A stretch of 64,000 bases of DNA from assembly GCA_904384225.1 (NCBI GenBank), contig CAJFJV010000002.1, positions 42,131-106,130 of the forward strand. Direction: 5' to 3'. Origin of the DNA: an uncultured Oscillospiraceae bacterium (lineage in GTDB: Bacteria; Bacillota; Clostridia; Oscillospirales; Ruminococcaceae). Shown here one piece after another: positions 16,389 to 23,968 of the stretch. The translations under genes were made by a program, and so were the position numbers. Within the stretch, counting starts at the first letter, position 1. Each line of letters opens with the position of its first letter. The notes under the pieces are model-generated. The model worked only from the letters and a program-made list of their open reading frames with translations. It was not told where the DNA came from and searched no databases.

Positions 16389-16409
16389 CTCATACAAAAA
16401 GTGTATGAG
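16389..16409. promoter_or_regulatory. Inverted repeat upstream of the 56-residue gene
   Basis: CTCATACA-N5-TGTATGAG, a likely operator. The rest of 16357-16523 shows no gene. A plus-strand TTGCAA-16-TATAAT at 16490-16517 would drive only antisense RNA. Confidence 0.45.
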
Positions 16410-16523
16410 ACTCAGCTTGTACGTTATGACGACTTACATGTAGAAACATTTTCACTTTGCGTTTTACCATATTTCAAAAATACTTATTATTGCAACAAGC
16501 CAAAAAAATGTTATAATGGAAGG

Positions 16524-16553
16524 GGCAGAAACAGCCCGAAAGCCGTTTCTGCC
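16524..16553 (-). terminator. Hairpin after the 125-residue gene
   Basis: GGCAGAAAC/GTTTCTGCC stem ten bases past the stop codon. T run is weak and distant. Confidence 0.45.
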
Positions 16554-16562
16554 GTGTATGCA

Positions 16563-16940
16563 TTAGTGGCGTTTATAACGCTTGCATGATTCGGCATCAA
16601 TACCCTCGTCATACTCAACTACAGTGAGTCGGGAGTACATGTCATTAACATCCGCAACTTTGAAGCGGATTGCGAGATTAAGAAAGTCATCTTCCGATAG
16701 CTCAGTTCCTTCCGGAAATTCGTTCAACAACAAATCCAAGCCAATTTTGTATAAGGGATGATCTGTATCGATGATGGCACGAACGGAAGTCTTGAAGATA
16801 TGCTCTTCCATGCCGATTGACACTGATAGGTACTCTATACCTTTCGCAACGTAAGACTCCATATTGAGTATAATACCATGATAAAAATCATCTGTGGTTT
16901 TTAATTTTTTCACCACAGGTGTTTGTATAAAGTGTAGCAT
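16563..16940 (-). CDS. Hypothetical protein of the skin-like element
   Basis: 125 residues, not recognised. The start at 16940 is set by AGAGGT seven bases before it. The protein is acidic, without membrane segments; it contains LNEFPEGTELSEDDFLNLAIRF and ends in a basic tail (SCKRYKRH). It lies 70 bases after the DUF927 gene on the same strand and is probably in its operon. Confidence 0.6.
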   Translation of the reverse strand: MLHFIQTPVVKKLKTTDDFYHGIILNMESYVAKGIEYLSVSIGMEEHIFKTSVRAIIDTDHPLYKIGLDLLLNEFPEGTELSEDDFLNLAIRFKVADVNDMYSRLTVVEYDEGIDAESCKRYKRH

Positions 16941-17010
16941 AATAGCTACCTCTCTTTCTTTTAAAATTTTTCGGACTATTTTAAGTGCGTCCGATTTGTA
17001 CACCTTTTTA

Positions 17011-18477
17011 TTAGTACATTCCTATCGACTCATTTTTCAAGATGAGCCGGTAAGTCTGGACTTTAATGTTGCCGAATACAATGCGGCATTGGAGACCATC
17101 TTTCATTTCAGGATGTAGTAAATCGGCGTCTTTCAGCGCTTTTGCTACTACCTTTACGTCTGAAAAACCATTGTCTTCCAAAATTTTCTTGAATACGGTT
17201 GACCGAATAGCTACTTCGTTTGGCTTCACCATTTTGGCATTCATCCCGGAGAACCCGCATTCGCCTTGCTTTTGGATGGTATGAGAGTTTTGAGAGAGCC
17301 AATCAATGAGAATATCATACGCCCGGTCTGCCAAAGACAGGGAATCGTGTTCTACTTGCTTTAGATATTCCACCCAAAAATCTGTTAAGCCCTCAATATC
17401 CAGAGCAATTCCCAGTTGTTCACGCACCAGTTGTGCGGTAATCATCGGTATGCTTATCAAACAGACCAAGCGCTTAACTATACTTTTATCTGAATCAATC
17501 TCATCAAGAAAATAATCTTTCCACTCGTTGTGTAACTCTAACAGGTCTTTTATGGGCATGGATTGAAGGACAGTCACCCATCTTCTTCCTAAAATCCCAT
17601 AATTGCCGTAAGAAAAGTTTTTAACATTTTCTGCGTGAGAAGCGGATAAGGTGATAGAAGTGTCTAAAAACTCGATTAGCCTTGCACGAAGCCCGCTGGC
17701 TTGGTTACTCATGTCAAGAAGAGAATGTTCTCCGGATGACAATACAACAGTATTCCAGTGTTTGGCTGGTTTTTGCTGTGAATCTTTATTTAACCTTGCC
17801 CGGTCAATACCCTGATTCACGCAGTAAATCGTGTTGGTGAAATCTTTCTTTCGAGCCGATCCAGACTCATCCAAACAAACGCAAATACCATAATTGCCGT
17901 TCAGATGAGAGAGTATCGCATTATCCGTTGCGTTCCAACTGTGGAGAAGACCTCTTCCTTGTTCGGGATTACCCCACATGGAAGCCGCCAACTGTAACGC
18001 CGTTGTCTTTCCTCTGGAACTATCCCCATAGAAATGGTAAATCGGACTGCCCGTATGCAGGTACTGCTCCAAAAGTGCTAATGTGGCTGATGAAAGGCTC
18101 AACATGATTGCAAGCTGACAACCGATACTTTTATCAATAAGCATGTTTAGTTCAGCAATGTAATTGTCGGCAGTTTGAAGCACGGATAAATCCATGTTTC
18201 CTGTATATCCATCATCGAACCCGTCAAAAACGGTTCCGTCACGACTCCAGCCACATATGGATGACCGTCTCTGTATTGGAGCGTTTTGTTCGGACAGAAG
18301 TACATATTTGAGTAGTCGGCTTAGATGTTTTGGGTTAAAGTCGATACCGTACCTTTTTAGCTCGTCTACACGTCTGCTGGTAAAAGTACTTTTGTCAACG
18401 GACACCATACTCTCACCAAAGCGTGTCTTAATGGCAAGCTCCAAAGAAATGGTCTGAGACTCTTCATCGTAAACCAC
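17011..18477 (-). CDS. DUF927-family P-loop ATPase
   Basis: 488 residues. The Walker A loop is GDSSRGKTTAL and a Walker B-like strand is GICVCLDESGSARK. This is the DUF927 domain, a helicase-like ATPase found in plasmid, phage and integrative-element replication proteins, usually with a primase nearby. No primase domain is present here. The start is uncertain: GTG at 18477 is used, but a CTG at 18495 lies six bases after GGGGG. The small gene 18499-18648 ends just upstream. It suggests that the element can, or once could, replicate on its own. Confidence 0.75.
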   Translation of the reverse strand: MVYDEESQTISLELAIKTRFGESMVSVDKSTFTSRRVDELKRYGIDFNPKHLSRLLKYVLLSEQNAPIQRRSSICGWSRDGTVFDGFDDGYTGNMDLSVLQTADNYIAELNMLIDKSIGCQLAIMLSLSSATLALLEQYLHTGSPIYHFYGDSSRGKTTALQLAASMWGNPEQGRGLLHSWNATDNAILSHLNGNYGICVCLDESGSARKKDFTNTIYCVNQGIDRARLNKDSQQKPAKHWNTVVLSSGEHSLLDMSNQASGLRARLIEFLDTSITLSASHAENVKNFSYGNYGILGRRWVTVLQSMPIKDLLELHNEWKDYFLDEIDSDKSIVKRLVCLISIPMITAQLVREQLGIALDIEGLTDFWVEYLKQVEHDSLSLADRAYDILIDWLSQNSHTIQKQGECGFSGMNAKMVKPNEVAIRSTVFKKILEDNGFSDVKVVAKALKDADLLHPEMKDGLQCRIVFGNIKVQTYRLILKNESIGMY

Positions 18478-18498
18478 CGCCGAAACTCTAAACAGCGT

Positions 18499-18648
18499 TC
18501 ACCCCCAATCAATGTGCTTCTCCCCGTCCTTGTTTCGAACTATGCAATTGACAGAGTCGTCATCAGCAACAAAGGGATATGTGGGATTGCCTTTACGAAG
18601 CTTCTTCGCTTCATCATCAGAGATTTTTTTGCTGGAAAAAGGCTTCAT
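18499..18648 (-). CDS. Small protein upstream of the DUF927 ATPase
   Basis: 49 residues (MKPFSSKKISDDEAKKLRKG...), with an excellent GGAGG ribosome site. No known domain. It ends 21 bases before the ATPase start, so the two are probably coupled. It may be the detached N-terminal part of the ATPase or an independent small protein. Confidence 0.6.
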   Translation of the reverse strand: MKPFSSKKISDDEAKKLRKGNPTYPFVADDDSVNCIVRNKDGEKHIDWG

Positions 18649-18757
18649 CTCTTTTTCCTCCTTTCAGATTATTACAAACCAAGAAACCAAGTTTTTTGAG
18701 AGGAACCCCACCCCACATGGAATGAGGTTCCGGATGACCTCTTGCTTTGTTGACTTT

Positions 18758-18784
18758 ATTATACCGGCTTAGAGAGGTTGCCAA
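18758..18784 (-). promoter_or_regulatory. Likely promoter of the DUF927 operon
   Basis: Minus strand TTGGCA, 15 bases, TATAAT. The spacer is shorter than ideal. About 110 bases upstream of the 49-residue gene. Confidence 0.45.
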
Positions 18785-18793
18785 CAGGGGCAT

Positions 18794-19312
18794 TCACTCA
18801 ATTGTTTTTTTTAAAAAGGGCAAAAAAAAAGAACCCTCGCACATGGTGGGATCTTCACAGGCACTTTTTAGGGGACAGTTGTGTTGCATTATAAGGTACG
18901 CTGAGAAATCTTTGAGGAACTGCTTTACCTCCTCTTTTTTAAGGAGTTTACCACATTTTAATCTGCTGAAAAAACTTCCTGCTTTACGATTACTGGTTAG
19001 AAGAAAATAACAGAACTCTGCATCCAGAAGGCAAAACGAATAGCCGTTTCCGTTGTATACTGTAGGAGCTATCTCTATTTTTAGGTTAGCTATACACTGG
19101 TTGAGTATCCGTCGTTCATGGTGTAAAAAATTAGAAAGCTCAAACTCATAGTCTTGTCTGTCTAGAAATGAATCAGGCGCTCTTCCTTTTTTTACGTCAT
19201 GCTCTCTACGAATAATTGCGTTCTCGGAGAAAAACTGATTTCTCTTCCATGGACTTCTTTCCTGCTGCAAATGGTCTATACCGCCGTGATTAGGGTTTAT
19301 ACGCTTGTGCAT
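18794..19312 (-). CDS. Hypothetical cysteine-containing protein of the skin-like element
   Basis: 172 residues, not recognised. The start at 19312 has AGGAG at seven bases. The C-terminal third holds CPLKSACEDPTMC, a spacing that could bind zinc or an iron-sulfur cluster. The rest looks helical, with ERRILNQCIANLKIEI in the middle. It diverges from the 212-residue gene at 19418; the palindrome at 19337-19359 lies between them. Confidence 0.55.
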   Translation of the reverse strand: MHKRINPNHGGIDHLQQERSPWKRNQFFSENAIIRREHDVKKGRAPDSFLDRQDYEFELSNFLHHERRILNQCIANLKIEIAPTVYNGNGYSFCLLDAEFCYFLLTSNRKAGSFFSRLKCGKLLKKEEVKQFLKDFSAYLIMQHNCPLKSACEDPTMCEGSFFLPFLKKTIE

Positions 19313-19336
19313 AAAAAAACTCCTAACAAATAAATT

Positions 19337-19359
19337 TCGGACATAGCGTTTATGTCCGA
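19337..19359. promoter_or_regulatory. Palindromic operator between divergent genes
   Basis: TCGGACATA-N5-TATGTCCGA, perfect 9-base arms, with a further TTGTCCGG nearby. Position fits control of both divergent genes. Confidence 0.55.
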
Positions 19360-19417
19360 TAATGATTTGTCCGGAGCGGCATTTTTTATTAAATTTGTGG
19401 ATTGAGAGAATGGAAAA

Positions 19418-20056
19418 ATGTATTCGAATGAAGAGATTGTAGCCGTTTTGCAAGCTGTATATATTGAGCATAAAACCAAAACACAGACAGCGGCTGACTA
19501 TCAAATGCACTGGAACACTGTTTATAATATTTGTAAAAAATATAAGTATAGAGCAAAAGAGTTAGAGTGTGTTTTAGCCGAAGAAGAGGAAGCAAAACGT
19601 ACTTTTACGAAAAAAATTGAACCACGCACTCGAAAGGTGACAGAAGCATATCAACAGGAAATAGCAGCGTGTTGTAAAGAACACCTCAACTGTCAACGAT
19701 TGAAAAAGAAGCCAGAGGAGTATATACGTAACTTGTGCGCTCAGTATGATGTGAAGTTTTCAGACATCATCTGCTATTCTCCGGAACGTATTGAAGTGCC
19801 AGTGGACGAGAAAGATTTTTATGAGCGGAAAAGAAAATATTTTAAATACATCAGAAGGATTCGAGCGTATCATAACGGCGTGAAGAATTATAAAGAAGTC
19901 TATGAGCTTCTCCGTGACAGAGAAATCTTCAAACGAATTCCCATTTCATATGATACATTTTATCAATATGCAAGAAAATATTGGGAAGATGATGTGCTTG
20001 ATGGACGTTCGTTTGGAGAGTATGTTGATGAGATGTGCCGTCAACAGCTCAAATAA
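19418..20056 (+). CDS. Hypothetical protein of the skin-like element, possible N-terminal helix-turn-helix
   Basis: 212 residues, strongly charged and lysine/arginine-rich. The first 45 residues (EEIVAVLQAVYIEHKTKTQTAADYQMHWNTVYN) read like a transposase-type helix-turn-helix. The remainder is helical with YERKRKYFKYIRRIRAYHNG. The ribosome site (AGAGAATGG) is weak. It could be a DNA-binding regulator of the element; no family recognised. Confidence 0.55.
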   Translation: MYSNEEIVAVLQAVYIEHKTKTQTAADYQMHWNTVYNICKKYKYRAKELECVLAEEEEAKRTFTKKIEPRTRKVTEAYQQEIAACCKEHLNCQRLKKKPEEYIRNLCAQYDVKFSDIICYSPERIEVPVDEKDFYERKRKYFKYIRRIRAYHNGVKNYKEVYELLRDREIFKRIPISYDTFYQYARKYWEDDVLDGRSFGEYVDEMCRQQLK

Positions 20057-20158
20057 CTGGAAATGAAAAATCTCTATGATCCGATGTTTTTTACAAAATT
20101 ATGTAATTCTTTTTCGCCTGATTTTTCTAGGATAATGAACAGAGGAAGCGGCGGAGCG

Positions 20159-20249
20159 TTTGCGAATTTACCAGAGGAAATGCCTGCTCTGCCACCAAAA
20201 GGCAGAGCTTGGCATTGACGAAGGTTTTAACCTTTGGTAAATTCGCAAA
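20159..20249. repeat. Three-way-junction palindrome in a gene-free stretch
   Basis: Outer arms TTTGCGAATTTACCA (20159-20173) and its exact complement (20235-20249) enclose two further hairpins: ATGCC..CTCTGCC/GGCAGAG..GGCAT (20180-20215) and AAGGTT/AACCTT (20221-20234). It is followed by A, not T, so it is not a terminator on this strand. It may be a replication or transfer origin, or a structured RNA. The surrounding 20057-20440 holds no gene I can support. Confidence 0.6.
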
Positions 20250-20440
20250 AAAAACGAAGCCGCATAGTTTTATGGCAAATAAAGCTGTAATTGATGAGGA
20301 CAATTTAGCCGAAACCTTGAGATGAAATAACCGTTTATTTTATAAGAAATCGTTTTTTGTTTTTTCTCGTCATAAACATCTGAACAAAAGGACTCGTAAG
20401 GAAATATTTCATTTTTTAAATATATATTATTATTTTGAAT

Positions 20441-20490
20441 AGAAGCGCCGCATGGTTCGTCATGAATCATGCGGCGCTTCTGATTTTTTC
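20441..20490 (+). terminator. Terminator before the Mor-like gene
   Basis: AGAAGCGCCGCATG and CATGCGGCGCTTCT arms (14 bp) followed by GATTTTTTC. Confidence 0.8.
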
Positions 20491-20639
20491 GGCTGATGGA
20501 CGGCATGTGGGTATCACAATCAGTATGATAAATGCAGTGAATATAGAATGGTGGAACTTTACAAGGAATTGTTCTAGGGCACTGTCGCTCTATACTGTTC
20601 CGTCGAAATCAGTCATAATGTAAGGAGGGAAAGTATATC

Positions 20640-20954
20640 TTGACGGAGGTGAATATGCCTATGGATCCAAGCAAAATCAAAGGTGAATACTTAAACGGCG
20701 CATACAATGAACTTGCCAACCTCCTAGGCATTGAAGCTGTTTTGAAAATATACAATACCTATCGAGGTCAACAACTGACATTGCCTGTTCAGTTGTTCAG
20801 CAAGGACTTTATTATCCGCCAGATTGTAGAAGAATACGACGGATACAATATCAAGCAATTAGCCACAAAGTTTGGCTACAGCGAAAAATGGATACGAAAA
20901 ATTTTGAAAGACCATATCGACGATATCAGTGCCAAGAAAAAGAGAAAAGAATGA
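20640..20954 (+). CDS. Mor-family transcription regulator (CD3324-like)
   Basis: About 104 residues. GEYLNGAYNELANLLG, then VEEYDGYNIKQLATKFGYSEKWIRKIL, is the two-part Mor domain (dimerisation segment plus helix-turn-helix) named after the Mu middle-operon activator. TTG 20640 follows AAGGAGGG; ATG 20655 with its own GGAGGT is an alternative start. It stands first in a plus-strand run of five genes and may activate them. Confidence 0.8.
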   Translation: MTEVNMPMDPSKIKGEYLNGAYNELANLLGIEAVLKIYNTYRGQQLTLPVQLFSKDFIIRQIVEEYDGYNIKQLATKFGYSEKWIRKILKDHIDDISAKKKRKE

Positions 20955-20964
20955 GGTGACATCT

Positions 20965-22038
20965 TTGGAAAACGGTTCAAAGAAGATGAATAAAAGCAGT
21001 CTGCTTATTTTAATCATTGTTGGAGTCATTGTTTTAGCGGTTGTAGGCTATGGAATCTGGCAGACGATGGGAAAGGGAACCGGCTCGTCTTCCTCTTCCG
21101 CTTTAACAGTAAGCGGCGCATTGGAGTTGAACGAAGAAAATCTGGAAGGTCGGTGGATTTGCACAGGAGAAACCGTTGCCCATGAACTTACCTTTTCCAA
21201 AGAACAGAAGCTATCCTATCAAAAATTTGAAACGGGAAATGAAATGCCCGTTCTCTCTACAACAGATGATACCTACAAAATTGAGGGGAATACCCTTACC
21301 CTTTCGATTTCCGTTTTAACCGGGGATATTTCAGAAACCTGTCAGGCTTCTTTAACAAAAGATACTCTGACTCTTACCGGAACAGGTGAAAGTCCGTCAC
21401 ATTTTGCGGGAACCTATCGCAGAACAGAACCGGAAGAATCCTCAAGCACCGCCGAGAGCAATCTTTCTGAACCGGAATCATCTGCGTCGCCGGAAAGCAG
21501 TTCCCCGCTGGAATCATCGTCAAAACCGCAAAACGATCAGTGGAAACCGGTATATATTTCATATATCGAATCGCTTCACAGCGATGAATGGCAGAATTTC
21601 AAGCTGATTAACCTTGACGGAGATTCCATACCGGAACTATATATCGAGGGAAGTACAACGGCGCAGGGGAACTTAATTTGCACCTACTCCAATGGGAAAA
21701 TGGTATCAGAAAATCTCAGAAGCGGTATTACGAAATATAATGAGGGCAGTAATCGGTTGCATGTACGCAGCGGAAATATGGGGCTTTATTTTGACACGAT
21801 CTACAGCATTCAAAATGGAGCCTTTATGCAACTGCACAGCGGACAATTTGAACTGCGGGATCCTTATGGGACATCCTATGAGGAGAACGATACCAATTAT
21901 CAATACACTTGGGACGGCAAGCAGATTTTGAAAGCGGAATACGACCAAAAACTAAATCAAGAGGTAGGGTCAGGCAAAGCAGCGTATGAAGCAATGATTA
22001 CAAAAAGCGAAGTTATTACAAAAATCGCAAATTGGTAA
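20965..22038 (+). CDS. Membrane-anchored lipocalin-like protein, paralogue 1
   Basis: 357 residues. One N-terminal membrane segment (LLILIIVGVIVLAVVGYGIW), a 100-residue beta-rich domain (LEGRWICTGETVAHELTFS.. up to HFAGTYRR) resembling DUF5640/lipocalin-like modules, a Ser/Pro/Glu linker, and a C-terminal domain with INLDGDSIPELYIEG, an EF-hand-like loop. The C-terminus should face outside or the intermembrane space of the forespore. TTG 20965 follows GAGGTG and the start is 10 bases after the Mor-like gene. The next gene is a clear paralogue. Function unknown. Confidence 0.65.
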   Translation: MENGSKKMNKSSLLILIIVGVIVLAVVGYGIWQTMGKGTGSSSSSALTVSGALELNEENLEGRWICTGETVAHELTFSKEQKLSYQKFETGNEMPVLSTTDDTYKIEGNTLTLSISVLTGDISETCQASLTKDTLTLTGTGESPSHFAGTYRRTEPEESSSTAESNLSEPESSASPESSSPLESSSKPQNDQWKPVYISYIESLHSDEWQNFKLINLDGDSIPELYIEGSTTAQGNLICTYSNGKMVSENLRSGITKYNEGSNRLHVRSGNMGLYFDTIYSIQNGAFMQLHSGQFELRDPYGTSYEENDTNYQYTWDGKQILKAEYDQKLNQEVGSGKAAYEAMITKSEVITKIANW

Positions 22039-22053
22039 AAGGGGGAGCATTCA

Positions 22054-22998
22054 TTGAACAAAAAGATGGACAAAAGCAGTTTGATTATTTTAATCGTGGT
22101 CGGGGTAATCGTGCTTGCGGTTGCAGGGTACGGTATCTGGCAAGCGGTTGGCACGGGAAAAGGCGGTGAGGAAACTTCTTCCAATGCTTCAACCGTCAGC
22201 GACACGATAGAACTGAATGGTGAAAATATAAAAGGAATATGGGAACACACGGACGGAACCACCGTACACCGTCTTACCTTTTCGGACAACCAAAAGCTGA
22301 CGTATGAAAGGTTTGAAAATGGAAGCGATACGGCGGCGCTGACCTCCACAGACGGTTCCTACGAGATTTCCGGCAACAAAGTGACAATCTCCGTTACCGC
22401 TGACGGCGATACTGTAACGGAAACTTGTGAAGCAGTATTATCCAAAGATGGTCTGATTTTAAAAGCAACGTCTGAACAGTCCGGTTTTTTTGCGGGAGAT
22501 TATAAGCGTTCAGAACAGCAGGAAGAGCCGTCCAGCGCACCGGAGAGCAGTTTTTCCAAACCGGAATCTACTGCGTCGGCAGAATCATCCGTACCGCCTG
22601 AAAGTACTGCTTCATCCGAGCCAAAGCCTGAATCCAAACCGGAACCTCCTGCATTTAATACGGAATTATTATTAGGACACTGGTATACCATTTCATCTAT
22701 TTATACAGATCCCATGCCGTCCACAGATAAAGTGTATTATACACTTAGCTTTGATACAAACGGAACAGTTCAATATCAGGCGGGATATTATGTGGACTTC
22801 GGTGGTGATTTCGTCTATACACCGTTTGAAGAAACGACCTATTCGTATCGCCTTGAGGGAAATAATCTTCATTTTTCATCAGGTAGCAATGAAAGTATAT
22901 ACGTAGTAGAAAGCATACAAGATACAATATTAAATTTGCGCTATACTGGCGGTGAGCCGCTCAATTCATTGGAAACAATCGTTTTTTATACTGAATAA
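22054..22998 (+). CDS. Membrane-anchored lipocalin-like protein, paralogue 2
   Basis: 314 residues, with the same N-terminal anchor (LIILIVVGVIVLAVAGYGIW), the same beta-rich domain (IKGIWEHTDGTTVHRLTFSDNQ) and a Ser/Pro linker as the preceding protein, but a different C-terminal domain (LLLGHWYTISSIY..) that looks like a second lipocalin-type fold. TTG start after GGGGGAGC. A tandem duplication followed by C-terminal replacement explains the pair. Function unknown. Confidence 0.65.
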   Translation: MNKKMDKSSLIILIVVGVIVLAVAGYGIWQAVGTGKGGEETSSNASTVSDTIELNGENIKGIWEHTDGTTVHRLTFSDNQKLTYERFENGSDTAALTSTDGSYEISGNKVTISVTADGDTVTETCEAVLSKDGLILKATSEQSGFFAGDYKRSEQQEEPSSAPESSFSKPESTASAESSVPPESTASSEPKPESKPEPPAFNTELLLGHWYTISSIYTDPMPSTDKVYYTLSFDTNGTVQYQAGYYVDFGGDFVYTPFEETTYSYRLEGNNLHFSSGSNESIYVVESIQDTILNLRYTGGEPLNSLETIVFYTE

Positions 22999-23059
22999 TG
23001 AAAACAGAATTTTTGCTTCATAGGAATTATTGCGAAAATATTTTCAGGAGGAAATGAAA

Positions 23060-23947
23060 ATGAAATTTGATAAAAGTATCTTACTCAAAAATCTAACCGG
23101 TATCTTTTGCGGCGCATTGATTCTCTCTATGCTGTTGCCCTTTGTAAAGTTTGGTACATCGACCGAAGGTGTATCGGTAGAAGCCCCTGTTCTCAAAGGA
23201 ATCAACATTGTCACGGACGGAGGTTTTGTTGGCATTTTATTTTTCCTTATGCCAATTCTCATTTTGGTTGCCTGTTACCTTCCGCCGCTGGCAGCCTTTA
23301 AGAAATATATCTGTCTGGGTGCGTCTATTATCGGAACGGTTCTGTTATTTATTATTCCCGGTCAATTGGCATACGGTGCAAATGCGGCACAGGGAATTGC
23401 GGAATCTTCAGGAGCCAAGGTGGATGTAGATACCAGCTATCAAATCGGCTTTTGGCTGATGCTGGTATTTCTGATTGCCCTTGTTGCGCTGTCTGCCATT
23501 CAGTTTTTCAATCTGAAAGGCAATAGGGTCTTTGAAGCAGTGAATGCTTCTGATAATACGGCAAGCGGACAGGGAATGACAATGCCGCATATCGATACAG
23601 AAAAGATTACCGGTTTTGCGCAGAATGTAGCCGGGACAGTAAGTGGACAAATTAAAAACATCACGGAAAGCATGGCAAACAAACCGGCTTCTGCGGCAAA
23701 TCAGCAGGGAACAGTTCAGAAAATGCCGCCCGTTTCTCAGCCTGTTCAGCAACAGCCGCAAACACAGCCTGTTATCCAAACTGCTTCCGTGCCTGTTTCC
23801 CCTGCACCTGTTATGCAGACAGAGGAAAAGAAAAATCCGGAAGAAGTCATGGAACTGCTCAAAAAGTTGTTTGAGATGAAAGAAGCGGGAATCCTTACAG
23901 ACGATGAATTTACGGCGAAGAAACAGGAAATGCTCAAAAAGATGTAG
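23060..23947 (+). CDS. Four-helix membrane protein with C-terminal SHOCT domain
   Basis: 295 residues with four hydrophobic segments in the first 160, a long flexible Pro/Gln-rich stretch, and a terminal SHOCT motif (LLKKLFEMKEAGILTDDEFTAKKQEML), a short oligomerisation domain. The start at 23060 is eight bases after AGGAGGA. It lies between the two membrane-anchored paralogues and the giant repeat protein in one transcription unit, and may link them at the membrane. Function unknown. Confidence 0.7.
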   Translation: MKFDKSILLKNLTGIFCGALILSMLLPFVKFGTSTEGVSVEAPVLKGINIVTDGGFVGILFFLMPILILVACYLPPLAAFKKYICLGASIIGTVLLFIIPGQLAYGANAAQGIAESSGAKVDVDTSYQIGFWLMLVFLIALVALSAIQFFNLKGNRVFEAVNASDNTASGQGMTMPHIDTEKITGFAQNVAGTVSGQIKNITESMANKPASAANQQGTVQKMPPVSQPVQQQPQTQPVIQTASVPVSPAPVMQTEEKKNPEEVMELLKKLFEMKEAGILTDDEFTAKKQEMLKKM

Positions 23948-23968
23948 TACATTGAGGAGATATTCAAA

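Noticed and set aside
16152..16589. 145-codon plus-strand frame in the skin-like element
   Set aside because: No ribosome site and odd composition. The minus-strand 56-residue gene inside it has a good site and protein-like sequence.
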